64,000 bases of DNA from Isoetes taiwanensis (lineage: Eukaryota > Streptophyta > Lycopodiopsida > Isoetales > Isoetaceae): the NCBI GenBank assembly GCA_021234155.1, contig JAJEKV010000034.1:9003614-9067613 (forward strand). The letters run 5' to 3'. The notes under the pieces were generated by a model, which saw only the letters and a program-made list of their open reading frames with translations, had not been told where the DNA came from and did no database searches. Position numbers and translations under genes: made by a program. Positions 38,645 through 51,169 of this stretch are shown one piece after another. Position 1 is the stretch's first letter. Each line of letters begins with the position of its first letter.

Positions 38645-38707
38645 ACCTCTATAGGCCAATTGGTCTCCGTGGACGCTAAAAACCTATTCTATTCTATTCT
38701 ATTCTAT
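38645..38707 (+). mobile_element. LINE 3' tail only, ATTCT microsatellite
   Basis: CTATAGGCC-AAT-TGGTCTCC forms the terminal hairpin, followed by GTGGACGCTAAAAACCT and four ATTCT repeats. No LINE coding sequence lies upstream, so this is an extremely 5'-truncated copy. It sits about 70 bp inside the presumed Helitron. Confidence 0.7.
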
Positions 38708-39359
38708 AACGAAGTAGTGTTACATAGCTATGACCAAATGACTTGCTACATCGCGCATAAGGAAACATGAATACCAATATATGGAGTTGGGAACTGAGGA
38801 TTGATTCAGGGATTTTGCTTTTGCAACATGTTGATCTGTTCCAAAAAATGAACAATTATCACATATGACTATCTAAAAATTGAATCAAAGCTTTAGAATT
38901 GCAAATGGAGCTTCATAGTGATGCTAGCAGCCCGAAAAATATAGTGGACATTCCCATACATTGCAAGTGGAGCTTGTCTCATTGCGGATCTTACCTTTTC
39001 TGCAAAAGAATGCACGGAATGCATAATTTGTTCCCACATGTCATCTGCCTTAAAAATGCAGTTGCATGCTCCCAAGACCTAAAACAAAACATTGCAGTAT
39101 CTGTCTAAGGCTATCTATGGAAAACTCTATGTTGGGTCTGAACAATAGATTTAAACTCTTATATACCTGTTGATGCAACAAAAAAATTGATTATAGGAGA
39201 CCCATTGGTGCAAGAAATCGTCTCTCCTGCTTTGAGTTGCACTGGCATGCAACCATGTTATGCAACCATGTTTAACAGAAAATCATTGCACGACTTGCAT
39301 AAATAAATGATAGCATGTTAGCAAACACGTAGTACACAAGGCTTCAGCATGTTTTTCCG

Positions 39360-39549
39360 TTGCTCATGGAGCACGGAGGAGGTAGCCATTGGCCTGACTT
39401 AAACTTTGGCAGTTAACCCCCTAACTCCCCTTGGGACTAGGCGGGTTCCCCTTGTGCTCACGGATGATATCTGGACGTAAGGTCCATCTGCGTATTTTTA
39501 CTTCTTATTAATATAATATACATACTTACCTCCAAAAAAAAAAAAAAAA
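39360..39549 (+). mobile_element. possible L1/SINE 3' end with poly(A)
   Basis: GC-rich hairpin-forming sequence (GGCGGGTTCCCC, CTGGACGTAAGGTCCA) is followed by an AT-rich trailer and 16 or so adenines ending at 39549. This is the arrangement of a poly(A)-tailed retroelement end. No coding part is present. Confidence 0.4.
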
Positions 39550-41220
39550 GCGTATACAAAAGCATGCATAAATAAAATATACAAAAGCATGTGTAAGGAG
39601 GAAAGCATGTAAATGTCAGACCACATCTTCAAATACAAATTGCAGCCTATTATCAGCATACAATCAAAACTTCTTGAGCATCCGATCAAAAACTTCTTAA
39701 GCACTCTAAAAAACAATCAGATATTAGCTGAAATAAGCGACCAAATGTTGATTGAGATAATGCTAGACTCCAATGTCCATTCTCAGGCATACAATACTTG
39801 AGAAGAATGTTGCAACAACATAGAGTAAGCACGCATATTCTGACCCTATAACAAAACACAATAGGATAAGATAAACTGCATTAGAAAGAAAAAATTATGT
39901 TTTCAAGAAAGCCAGAGCATTCATATCTAAATGCATAGCGACAATTAATACATCACCAACTCCAGCCCAAACCAAAGCATTGTATCTAAATGCATAGCAA
40001 CAAAGGATTACCACCAACTTCAACCCAAACGATATCAGAGAAAGAAGAATATTTCTGTAATAATGAATATTTCTATGGTACTCCATTACATTTTGGATCA
40101 TCTTTGGGTCATGACCACTAAATAACTACTTATCTAATGATATAAAGAGGACCTGTAAATGGGTCTCTGTAGAAGCAGCTAAGTTTAAGATATTACCCTA
40201 CCTACAAGTATCATGGAAAGTCTCATGCTAACTAAGAGACATCTTTATTTTGTCCATTTTCTCAAAAACACAGCAAGCAAGAGCACAAATTTAATGAGCA
40301 ATAAATTTGAAATGAAGTGTTGCAAAAAAGCACTTACCCAAGTGTAAAGGCAGAAGCTCCACCTTAAATTGCTGCTGGGTTGCACAATTCATGGTCCAAG
40401 ATTCGAGCAGAAATAACCCATTGCATAAACCCTATTTGAACCTTTGCAAATATACAGTGCAGTGATCCTATGAAATATGGAGTTTGTGCAATGTACAGAA
40501 CATAGATAGAGATTTCATAAGAGATTACATTCCTTCTTTGCAATGATACAAAGGCAGATTGTTCAAGACCTTTCAGCAATCTTCTACTACGTAGATATTG
40601 CCAAAAACTCCTAAAAAAAGGCCAGCTGTACACCTTCTAGAATCCAAGAGGTTTCATTGGTAGCATGTGATGACGGCAGTGGATACTGATAAGGACAATT
40701 CATGCCATCTATACCTAGATAACTTCCTCGGCCAAGTGGCACATATGTCATGGGAGCCAAAGCAATATTCAGACCTGCAAGATTCTGCACAAATATGCAT
40801 AGATTTTATGCTTTCTGTGGAAATATGTACATTATACATTATGTCATTTTCCAAATGGTTCTGCACGCTGTAGTGGATGCACTGGTTTACAAACTTAGAT
40901 GTAGAAGCATCCATGTTTTTGGAGCTTGAAGCCACAAAACCATAATAATAGTTCCATTTACCTGAGCTCACGCACAATAGACAACTTCGCATGAGTTCCG
41001 AGATCACTCGCTGCAACGACAGTAACAATAATTACACCAAGCTTGCCTCGAAGATGAAACAAAGAAAAAATACTACTTTCAACATGTCCTACCATTGGAA
41101 CTTAAATAGCCTGAAATAAACTTTGCCACAGATCTAATATAAAAAAATCTAAGATAATGTTCGGTGTTCTAGATATTTAGCCTCTGCATGTATAAATATC
41201 TAGAATGACAACACTTGTAC
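39550..41220. other. no recognisable gene
   Basis: Two adjacent minus-strand open frames (40633-40364 and 41028-40654) show no family resemblance and were not accepted as genes. A direct repeat TATCTAAATGCATAGC(A/G)ACAA occurs at 39927 and 39979. Confidence 0.35.
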
Positions 41221-41226
41221 TTGTAA

Positions 41227-43095
41227 CTAATAATCGCATCGATCCGAGACATCGGATCGCCATTCTAGAATGGGACGAGCATGCATGTCATGCATGCATG
41301 CGGGCGGTGCATGCCCGTTTTGGGTTGGGAGTTCGCTATTTCAGCGCGTTTGATCCACGCCTCATCGGCGCTTCCTCTTCTCGCCAGCACCTTATTCTCT
41401 TTGAATTGTTTCCGTGCGGGAGGGGCTTCCTCGCCTGGTTTAGCCAATTTGGCGATCTTTCTTGCTATCCTTTCATCGGCCTTTGGCCTTGTCCTGTGAC
41501 CTCGTCCTTGATCCTAGTTTGTAAGGAAGTTCTCTGGTAGTCGGGCGCTTTGTTGGTTTCTTGCGAGTCCCATTCTAGAATCGCATCGATCCGAGACATC
41601 GGATCGCCATTCTAGAATGGGACGAGCATGCATGTCATGCATGCATGCGGGCGGCGCATGCCCGTTTTGGGTTGGGAGTTCGCTATTTCAGGCGCGTTTA
41701 CGCATCCACGCCTCATCGACGCTTCCTCTTCTCTCGCCAGTGATTTTATTCTCTTTGAACCCACCCTCCCCCTTCTTTGTTTATTGTACAAGTTCTCGCT
41801 TTATCATGTTTTTCCCCGGTTGGGTGATGCTTTTTCTCCACCCGGGCCGGGTGATGTTATTCTCCGTATGTTTCTCGCTTTGTTGTGTTGGTGATGTGCG
41901 TACGTGCTGGCGAGCGGCCGTTTCGACTTCTCCATGCGGAGGTTTTGGGAGCTTATTCTATGCCTTACGCTTGTCTAAGCCCCTTGCCGGCTTATCACTA
42001 GGGTTTTTCCTCGAAAACCCGAAAGGGCGGGTTTTTAATCCCTTGATAAGCTTTCAAAGAGTACATCAGCCACTCGCCTATTAGCATTGTATTTGTTTTG
42101 GGGTCCAAATGATATAATTGGATTTTCCCTTTATTTTTCGTGGGTAGTTCGCGATGTGTGCGCTACCCACCGCCCAATCGCTAGATAAAAAATCTGCCGA
42201 AGTTCTCTCGCCAGCATACTTTATTCTCTTTGAATTGTTTCCGTGCGGGGAGGGGCTTCTTCCCCGCCGGTTTAGCCAATTTGGCGTATCTTTCTTGCTA
42301 TCCTTTATCGCCCTTTTGGCCTCGCCCCCCGTGGACTCGCCCTGATCCTAGTTTGTAAGGAAGTTCTCCGGTAGTGGGGGCTTTGTTGGTTTTTGCGCGA
42401 GTCCCATTCTAGAATCGCATCGATCCGAGACATCGGATCGCCATTCTAGAATGGGACGAGCATGCATGTCATGCATGCATGCGGGCGGTGCATGCCCGCT
42501 TTTGGGTTGGGAGTTCGCTATTTCAGCGCGTTTCAGATCCACGCCTCATCGGGGGCTTCCTCTTCTCTCAGCATTCCTTTATTCTCTTTGAACCCACCCT
42601 CCCCCTTCTTTGTTTATTGTACAAGTTATGTTTATCATGTTTTTCCACCCCGGTGATGCTTTTTTTCACCCACCGGGTGATGCTATTCTCTGGTATGTTT
42701 CTCGCTTGTTGTGTTGGTGATGTGCGTGTACGTGGTTGGCGAAGGCATCCGCTTCGACTTCTCCATGCGAGTGTTTTTGGGAGCGATTCTATGCCTTACG
42801 TTTGTCTAAGCCCCTTGCCGAAGGCTTATCACTAGGGTTTTTCCTCGAAAACCCGAAAGGGCGGGGTTTTTTAATCCCGGTGATAAGCTTTCGGCAGGTA
42901 CATCAGCCACTCCTCTATTAGCATTGTATTTGTTTTGGGGTCCAAATGATATAATTGGATTTTCCCTTTATTTTTCGTGGGTAGTTCGCATGTGTGCGGC
43001 TACCCACTGTCCACCATTGTAGAAAATCTGCTGAGATGAATGAGAAGCCTATGCGGGCGCTTTGTTGGTTTCTTGCGAGTCCCATTCTAGAATCA
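41227..43095 (+). repeat. GC-rich three-unit array with long hairpins and LINE-like 3' hairpin
   Basis: Three head-to-tail units start at 41227, 41579 and 42415, each with ATCGCATCGATCCGAGACAT then CGGATCGCCATTCTAGAATG. The units end with TTTGTTGGTTT...GCGAGTCCCATTCTAGAATC. Unit 1 (about 350 bp) lacks the middle block; units 2 (about 835 bp) and 3 (about 680 bp) contain it. The middle block carries a strong hairpin (TTATCAC...CCTCGAAAACCCGAAAGGGCG...GTGATAAG; 41988-42056 and 42826-42895) of the same design as the LINE 3' UTR hairpin, and an inverted GTGGGTAGTTCGC...GCGCTACCCAC pair. Each junction forms a near-perfect palindrome (GTCCCATTCTAGAATCGCAT... / ...GCCATTCTAGAATGGGAC). No protein family is recognised. 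Confidence 0.7.
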
Positions 43096-43099
43096 CATT

Positions 43100-43500
43100 C
43101 GTTTAAGCTTGAACCTATTCTTGCATCAAAATCGCAGACAATAATGGACAATGGGCTATCGAAATAGAATAATACACCACTATAACAACCATATCGCATG
43201 AAATTGCAAACTGGGAGGTGTTAGAATGGTCTTTCAAGCCCATATAATGGATAATAAACTAAATAACATCTTCCAACTGCTAAATTCATATTTTACTTTT
43301 GCCGCTGCCATAGATGGATCTTCATGGAAGTCACATGGAAGATAAATGTGAGATAAACATAGTTTGCTATATGAGGCCTCAATAGCTACTTCAAAATTGA
43401 ACACGACTCTTGTTTTTCTACAGCGAACACATGGTAGATGATGAACAAAAGAGATAAAAATTAACTATAAAAAGCAAGCAAGCAGACAAGCCAACCATTT
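43100..43500. other. no recognisable gene
   Basis: AT-rich sequence between the GC-rich array and the LINE copy; no coding support. Confidence 0.35.
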
Positions 43501-43504
43501 GATA

Positions 43505-45026
43505 GTAGTATCGGGGTTCGTCAGGGATGCCCTCTCTCCCCAACATTGTTTGGGCTTTACATTGATCAATTGGAGAGCTGGCTTGCTGATAATGGGGGCG
43601 ATGGAGCTCACCTTCTCTATCAGATCATCAGACAGTTAATATATGCTGATGATGTGGACCTCCTAGCTTACACACCAGCAGACATGCAACGACATCTCGA
43701 TGCCCTGGACACATTCTGCCAAGCGAATCGATATGCGCCAACCCGGCCGACTAAGGTGGTTTTCATATCATCTTCACGCCACCGAGGGTCCCTCCTTCGC
43801 TACCAAGGCTAGAATGTGGAAGTTGCATCCACATACAAGTATTTGGGAGTGGAGTTTCCTTCTACTATGCAATCGGGACACATCCATACGACTACGAAAG
43901 TGACTCCGCAGTCGGAAGGCACTATATGCAATGCAAAACAATAGTCATAGAGCTGGAGTTGTATGATTGGGCCCATCACCACACCTGCTTAAGGTCTTAG
44001 TAGAGCCCGGCCCTTTTTATACGGGGTGGAAGTATGGGGCCCAAAGAGTATCACTTGCTACTTGAATGACTTGGAGCAGTCCGTAAAGCCTTCTTAGTAC
44101 GAGCACTAGGGGTGAAGTCCATAGTCCCATATCAAATTATACCGCAGGAGACAGATTCTTGCCTCTTCGTGAGGGGCGCCCTTGATCGCCACATTGTCTA
44201 TTTTCGAGAAGGTGGTCAATATGGACGATGCTCGCCTCCCTAAACTAGCTTATATCATGGCAATGGGGCGCAGCCGCCCTCAAGGCCCGGCCGAGGGAAA
44301 AGAGAGCTCAATGGTTCGCTAGATGGAATGTGCGGGAGCACAGTGCATACATGTGCAAGCAGAGGCGGTCGCCATAGCTTGAGGCAATATCTTGACGCTT
44401 GCTTCCTCAAAGAAGCTTTGGGATGCCAATGCCCTTGAACATGTCAAGACAAAGACACTATCGGCCACATAAATCCCACATTGGAACGAGGTCCGCAATG
44501 CTACCTCGTACCCACTTGCCCATGAAAAGGCGCAGACTCATTGCCTCCATTCCGCACGGGGGCACATCATCTTCGAATTGAGACGGGCGGATGGATTGGT
44601 GAGCCACGCCATGACAAAGCTATGTCAATGCCGCCAAATGGGAGTCATTGAGGATGAATCTCATACCCTTCAAAGTTGCCCAAAGATATGATCAAATTCG
44701 GATGCGCTTATGCCGAGTTGGTCGCCCGCCACCGCTACATGTGACATTGAGCACAAAGATCCGTGACGGGTGCCGGGATCATACCTTCGAGGTTATGGAC
44801 ATGCGAGATCAGCTATGTCCTCGCACACACTTGACCTCAGATATATACATTGATGTATACTTGTACAGTTTGACAGCATTCTTATTACTGCCACGATTTT
44901 TCCCTCGAAAACCCTTCGGGGCGGGGGTTTTTTAACCCGACAAGAATAAGTTTGTCAAGGCCCTCCGTGGGTCCCATAGGCCGATTGGCCTCAGTGGACG
45001 ATAAAAAATCATTCTCATTCTCATTC
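43505..45026 (+). mobile_element. LINE copy, 5'-truncated inside reverse transcriptase
   Basis: An intact stretch at about 43510-43812 encodes RT motifs: GVRQGCPLSPTLFGLYIDQL (motif 4/B) and YADDVDLLAYTPADMQRHLD (catalytic box C, with both Asp). After the frame breaks, KYLGVEFPST (about 43838) and post-RT sequence follow. IEDESHTLQ lies near 44650, and the 3' UTR hairpin at 44880-44947 (CCCTCGAAAACCCTTCGGGG ... GGGTTTTTTAACCC) has an outer stem CTTATT/AATAAG. The terminal hairpin AGGCC-GAT-TGGCCT, CAGTGGACGATAAAAAA and a TCATTC tail end the copy. TTGATA occurs at 43499-43504 and again at 45027-45032, a plausible short target duplication. ORF1 and endonuclease are absent. Confidence 0.8.
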
Positions 45027-45029
45027 TTG

Positions 45030-46540
45030 ATAACGTAAAAGAAATGCATGTGTTTGGCTCGCAACCTATGCCCTGTGATTCCAAGAAAATATTGGGCTTT
45101 ACATAGACCAAATCCATATAGCGACTTCAGGTGCTTGATGAAACATGTGTCAAGCTATGATCAACAACCGATCAATGCCATTAACCTGACCACATATAAT
45201 AAGAGCAAGAAGCACCAGTCTCAATATCGAATATTGTCCAAAGAAGAAGATGGATGAAGAAACTACAATAGAAAGCTTTAAATTCAGCTGGCAATTGCAG
45301 ACACTGTAAAAAACGACATATCTTAGGTCTACCCATCGAACTCAGACTTGAATTATCCTGTGTGGTCATCACTTATTCTTGGTGTGTAGCCACTGTTCTG
45401 TAGTTAGAAGACAAAGTAAGAGGATGGAGTAATTTATATAAACCAACCTACAAAGCAATTTATATGGAATAAACTGTGTGAAATTGAATGAACAAAGTAT
45501 GGAAATCATGCAGAACATGGGGACACAGAATATGATATTACCTTGAACTTGAATACTTTATGTCCGAAGGAAAAAATGGTGGCCAGTCCATCAAGTAGGA
45601 CTTTCACTCTTGATTAGGTAGAGCCAAGAAAGCTTCGTGTTTTAGGCCCTTCGTGCTACTCTTGAACAACACTGTACATGCAAATACCAACATCAAAATG
45701 TTGGGCAAAGCAGCCACCTCATGAATTCACCTCTCATGCAACCAGATTCAGATTAATAGCATAAATGTGGACCTCTAGAGAATCCGGCCACTAAGCTATG
45801 TTATTTCATTCTCCTGGGCTTAAAATCACTACAATCTCCTTCGTTCAAAACCCTTATAAAAATCCATGTGAAACACATAGTTAGAGGAGTGCAAGATTAA
45901 AAAGTCATACAGAAGGAAAAGAAGAACGAAGAACATGAAAGAGAAACCTGGTCGAACCAAACCGGGAAGCAAAAATAGCACTCTATACGCGCGAAACCCT
46001 CTGTCGGTAAGCTTGGCCGGACTCTGATGCATCTCGGATGAGAAAATTAGCTTTTGGCTCGAATTCTTCCGTGAGGGCACGATGCATGCTATAATGTTGT
46101 TCATGCCATGTATTATGCGAGACTATCATTCCTATCCTAGCCCCACTCAATGCAAAAGAAAAAAAATATTTGGGAACTTTTGGAGAACGGGAAAAAGTTC
46201 TAGTTGCCGGGAAGTCGTGAAACCTTAGGCTTAACCTCCTTTAAAAATTCCAAAAATATTTTCCACCAGACAGGAAAAACCCAAATTAAAAGGGTTGATT
46301 ACGATGTAGGACATAGTTTTACACCAATCTAGTGTGGACGTTTGGATGCCCAAAATGCCTATCTTGGTAACTGTGTCCCTATTCGAGAAACATTTAATAT
46401 TTGGTCCAGATTCAATGTATTTACTTCATTTAACACAAGTAAGAAGTTACTATGGTTAACCAAGTATATATATTCAGACTAGATTCAATGAATTTCTTTG
46501 TTTGTTTTTGGCACATTCATTATATGGACTAGATTCAACG
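45030..46540. other. no recognisable gene
   Basis: Intergenic sequence; the small open frame at 46104-45829 (minus) has no family resemblance. Confidence 0.35.
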
Positions 46541-46549
46541 AACCAAAAT

Positions 46550-47458
46550 ATACCTTTTTCATCTATAGATACCCTAAGGTTCATGTGTTTTATAAGATGT
46601 TTACTCCCTTAAATTATATTAATGCATGAATTAAGTATTTTCTTAATTGACATTAAGCGAAGCTCTATAATAGTATGGTAACACTGCAGGTTGAGAGCAA
46701 TAATAACGAGAAGATGCAAACATGGAAGATAGATATTCAAAAGAAATGTAGCTAGTTATGCCAACTTTGATACACGTGAATAAAGGTTGTTAATAGAAGA
46801 CTGGTTGATGGGATCAGATATGGGCGACATAAAGAGAGTGTAATGACAAGGTTATGATAGGTAGACAGATAGGGTGACAATTTAGTGGCAAAAGGATGAC
46901 AGAGAGGGTATAATATCAAGCTGTAAACGACTATATCAATTGACACCTATTAAGCAGGACTACAAGGAGCTAATAAGAAACGGTAACAGTGCCATACTGA
47001 AACGTCATTGTGGTTGCCATGATCATGGGAATAACAATGAAGTTTAAGGTTGAGATCATTGGAATAGGTTAAAGAATGATATTTTATTTTGGGCAAATAT
47101 ATTTGGTTAAAAAAAGGGAAAGAATTAAGACTTCTAGTGTACTGAAGAAAGGGCACCTAATATACGCAGTAATATGCGAATTGTGGAAGCATATTCTCGA
47201 ATTCTACCTTCGGCATATTTTCCGAATGTTTCAGAATTAGTATGCACCTGCATGCCCGCATTATTTAGCATATAAAAGCTCCAATTCTTGTCTACTACGG
47301 CTAGTTTCCGCAGTCTATCCATCTGCTTTCTGGCTATGGAGTTTTTCGCCGGATTTAATAAATATATTTCTCCCGACCTCTCCCCTTTCCGTTCTTTTCT
47401 GCCCTTTAGAATCCTTCTGGATCCCATTTATGCCTTTTAATTCCTCGTTTGATCAACT
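46550..47458 (+). promoter_or_regulatory. upstream region of the DUF506 gene (duplicated copy C)
   Basis: This region is duplicated twice at 24.5-26.8 kb. It includes a TATA-like AATAAATATATTTC at about 47358-47371, roughly 90 bp before the first ATG, followed by a CT-rich leader. It lacks the MITE found in copies A and B (empty site at 47136-47146). A minus-strand open frame across 47427-47134 is not conserved in the duplicates and is not accepted as a gene. Confidence 0.55.
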
Positions 47459-48809
47459 ATGGGAAGAATCGCTTTGTATCAAGCCCTCGCATCAAATCAT
47501 AGAGCCAAAACAATCCACAAGGGTCTGATTTTGCAGGAGCATATGATTCTTGATTTGGGTTTGGATTCCAAGAATTCGGCTATGGCGTCCAAGAAGATGA
47601 AGGTTTCCTCTGTTTGTAGTATTTTTGTTCCTAAAATGCCATATGCCTATGAAGATAGCAAGTCTTGCAGCAGCGGTAGTGAGCACGAACCTAGCTCTGT
47701 TTGTTTGGCGGCCATGGTTCAGGATTTTTTTGATGACGGATTTGAGCCAAGAAAGATTGCTCCGCCGTCGGTTAGATCTGGCAGTTCTAAAAGTGATGAC
47801 ATTATGCAAGAATTGCCTCAGATTCTGCAGGTCCGTTGAAATATTCTGACAGTGGAGGTTTCTGGTTTATTTTCATTAATGTAAGATCATGCGCCTCATT
47901 TGTGTTTGATGATGCAGGAACATGTTGCATGTGATAAAAAGCTTGAGGATCTTACAATGCATATCCAGAATGGGATGAAATTCTTGGCGGATAATTCAGA
48001 TGCAAAAGAAGGGGGAAACGATCAGAGATATTTGCGAGGTTTGATGAACTTTCTGAGGAATCTGCATTACAATGCTGCGGTTTGCAAATCAAGATGGATC
48101 TGCGCCGGCTCCATGCCAGAAGGTCTGATTCCGAATCACCATATCCAGGGATATAATTCATTAAAAAAGGACCTATTTTTCTGTATTGGATAACTCTGCT
48201 TTCTACTCTTTGTTTTTTACTTGGAAACAGAAGAGATTGAAACCTAATAGGATATGTTATACTGTTGCAGGAAAATATGCATACATTGATGTGCTGATGG
48301 AAGAAAATTCAGAAGGCGAAGAATCAGAGAAAAAAAGGGTGATAGTAGATCCAGGGTTCAAGGCACAGTTTGAGATAGCAAAGCCAACAGAAGAGTACAA
48401 GAAGATGCTAGAAAAGCTACCAAGGGTGTATGTAGGGGAAAAATCAAGGCTGAAAGAGATAATAAAACTAATGTGTGAGGCAGCAAAAATTTCACTGAAG
48501 GAGAGGGGATTATATGTGCCACCATGGAGGAAATCAGACTACATGGCAGCAAAATGGTGTGCAGGATATAGAAGAACAATCAATGCAGTGCAGGAAAAGA
48601 AGAATTTTGATTTTTCAAGGGAAAGGATAAGGACTGAGTTGGGTTTTGGATTGGATGAATGCAGATGCAATCAGGCAGATGAGACAAAATCTGCAGAGGA
48701 TAAGAGGTCTGCAAGTGCTAGAAGACCTAAATATGCAGGTCTGGCTATGGCTTTCTATTCCTCCTCCTCAGCTTCTGCTAATCTCTTGACTGTGGCAGCA
48801 GCTGGATAA
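47459..48809 (+). CDS. DUF506 (PDDEXK-like family) protein, three exons
   Basis: Exons 47459-47830, 47918-48122 and 48271-48809 join in frame to 371 codons plus stop. Introns are GT...AG with phase 0 (ILQ|EHV) and phase 1 (MPEG|KYAYID). The plant-specific DUF506 family is distantly related to PD-(D/E)XK nucleases; biochemical function is mostly unknown and some members respond to nutrients or stress. Family features: an N-terminal acidic segment with SSVCLAAMVQDFFDDGFEP, a middle helix with CKSRW, then GKYAYIDVLM, RVIVDPGFKAQFEIAKPTEE, LPRVYVGEKSRLKEIIKLMC and a conserved KERGLYVPPWRK...YMAAKW block near the end. The acidic and basic residues of the nuclease-like core (VDPGF; FEIAKP) are visible. 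The first ATG was taken for the start, but the ATG at 47582 (MASKKMKVSS) is a good alternative. The frame is intact. Two broken relatives lie at 53.8 and 63.5-64 kb. Confidence 0.85.
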
Positions 48810-49837
48810 GCTCACCACCCACACATATGTACAGCCTGCCTAACATATTTTAAATCTATATTTGCCCTAAAAAAGTTTTTGGCCCCATGTGGCCACCTTA
48901 CAACCTTCAGCCTGGCTTCTATTTCCTTTGCTTTTCGAACTTTTGTACATACTTCCACAGATTTTTGAGCATGCTTGTCAAATTTATCATACCCTCAAGC
49001 AGAATTGTCGCGCTATTCGATTCTTTATCTGCATTCTGCAAATTTTCTGCCTTCTTCCACCTTATGCACCTCTAGCATCCTTTTTTTTTTTCCATCCATC
49101 TTCACGTTTTTTCTCATCCATCTTCCTCTTGGGAAGTATAGAGATGAGCACAAAATTTACCCAATTATGAGCATAAAATTTAACCAATTTGTACATCTTT
49201 GCCACTTATTATTGCAAGGAGCTTTGCTTTGTTTTTATCCAATAAGCACTTTGCTTAGTAAAGTCGAGGACACTCCATATGGTATATTTAAAGTTCTTGT
49301 TGTTTGCCAAAGTGCGAGCACTCAAATTATGGATTCAGGAGTTAATGTTATCAATGTTTTGATTAGTCTCTTCCCATCGTGAACTGAGCTACTTTGCAAG
49401 AAGTTCTTTTGACTTTTTCTAGGTTGCCCCATTTTGTTTCTTGGTGGGGTCGTAAATTTTGTAGACAATATTTGCAGATATGTTGGGAATATTCTAAATT
49501 TGAAAGGCCAAAGGTAATTTGTTAGATTAGTGGAAAAAATAAAATTAAAAAAATCGAAATGGTAGTCTGTTGACAGTTGACACGCAAAGAAAAAAGTCCA
49601 CAATGATAGCATGCATGGACAGTCTTGTGGCAAGATAGTCTTAAAGAGGACGATGAAATGGGCGATATTTAGCTAATGAATGGGCGATTATTGCCTGCTC
49701 TTGATTTCGAGTATTTTGTGTTCTTGAAATGAAGCCATACAAAGAGGAGGTAAACTCATTTGTTAGCCTTTTACCATTGCCATGGCCTTGGGGAATCAAA
49801 ATGAATGAAGAAACTCTTTCCTTGCTATATTGATTGA
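48810..49837. other. DUF506 3' flank, no further gene
   Basis: 3' untranslated and intergenic sequence. No coding support. Confidence 0.35.
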
Positions 49838-49900
49838 ATTGAATTAAATTGAATTGAATTGAATTGAATTCTATCATGGAGACCAAGAGGCCTATGGAAC
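49838..49900 (-). mobile_element. LINE 3' tail, AATTC microsatellite
   Basis: Minus strand: GTTCCATAGGCC-TCT-TGGTCTCCATGATAGAATTC and then AATTC/AATTT repeats. The GACGATAAAA block is shortened to GATAG. No LINE body precedes it. Confidence 0.6.
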
Positions 49901-50236
49901 CCAAACAAACAAAATAAGATGGGGTCTTGCAATTTGAAGATTTGCTGCATTTTCTTAATTCATTTAGTTATTACAGTGTTTCCTCAAAATTCGATGCAAG
50001 AAGTTGCAAAGAGTACACTCCCATCTTATGCTGCTACTATATATCCTGATTATCTACTAATACATCCGCTTATATCCTTTATATATCCTGATAATTATAG
50101 TACATGAAAAAGAAAAGAAAAGAAATCCCTCCTACTCAGCGGCTTTACGCACCTCTCTATGGCCCATGGCGTGCAAAAAGGCCTTTGTGTGGCGCCAACA
50201 AGCAGGAATCCCTGCTCCCTTGCTACCATCCTTACT

Positions 50237-50438
<202 letters not shown>

Positions 50439-50449
50439 CAAAACAAAAA

Positions 50450-50512
50450 CAGAATAGAATAGAATAGAATAGAATAGAATAGAATAGATTTTTTATCGTC
50501 CACGGAGAACAA
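50450..50512 (-). mobile_element. LINE 3' tail, ATTCT microsatellite
   Basis: Minus strand: GTTCTCCGTGGACGATAAAA followed by AATCT and about seven ATTCT repeats. The hairpin is truncated. It lies next to the bare TATC insertion. Confidence 0.65.
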
Positions 50513-50889
50513 AATTAAAAACTATTATCTAAATTTGTAAATTCCTGATTAAATATAAAATTCTAGCTAGAATGGGGCCTCTGTGAGTTAAACATCTCCT
50601 GTCGTACCATATCGCCTGACAATTCTTTTTAAGTATTGTTCATTTGATTTTGTACCATCCTCTTGACTTTTTATTTACTCCTTTTATTAGGGTATATACA
50701 TGGTGTACTCTATATTATACCATTTTAGATGGGCTTACTCTCCAGCTCCTATTGCTTCCTAGCTCTCATGAAGTTTGATTTAACACTGAATTAATTATTC
50801 TGATATTTTTAAATTAATTGATAGTTTTGACAATGAAATAGTTCTAGCATCGTGTGTACTAACCATTTTTAATATTCTTAGTGTTTCTT

Positions 50890-51165
50890 TAACAAAATGT
50901 GCACCATACAGGTAGGAGCACTGACATCTTACATTTAAGAAATACGGGACATGCGGGGTCAAGTATGCCACTGATCATCACACAACCATGTGCAAAGTTT
51001 GTCAATAAACCTATTACTGCTAAGTTTTTTCCCTCGAAAACCCTTTGGGGTTGGGGTTTTTTAATCCTGGAGAGTAATGGGCTTGTTGTTCTTTATTTGA
51101 GTCCCATTGAGTATTTGGTCTCCATGGACGATAAAATCCAATTCAAGTCGATTCTTAAAATTTAT
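50890..51165 (+). mobile_element. LINE 3' UTR and tail
   Basis: Contains the 3' UTR hairpin (51009-51080: CCTATTACT ... CCCTCGAAAACCCTTTGGGG ... GGGTTTTTTAATCC ... AGTAATGGG) and the terminal block GTCCCATTGAGTATTTGGTC then TCCATGGACGATAAAATCC. An AATTC-like degenerate tail follows. The outer stem CCTATTACT/AGTAATGGG pairs well. The LINE ORF is missing except possible remnants in 50890-51000. Confidence 0.65.
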
Positions 51166-51169
51166 GCTA

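Noticed and set aside
40364-41028. Two adjacent minus-strand frames that could be exons
   Set aside because: No family match, no clear splice borders and a Cys/Ser-rich random composition.
41227-43095. CRISPR-like or bacterial contamination because of high GC and regular repeats
   Set aside because: Units are long and unequal, there are no spacers, the flanks are continuous plant DNA, and the internal hairpin matches local LINE 3' UTRs.
47134-47427. Minus-strand 97-codon frame upstream of DUF506
   Set aside because: In the duplicate at 26.5-26.8 kb the frame is broken while the plus-strand sequence stays alignable, so there is no sign of coding constraint.
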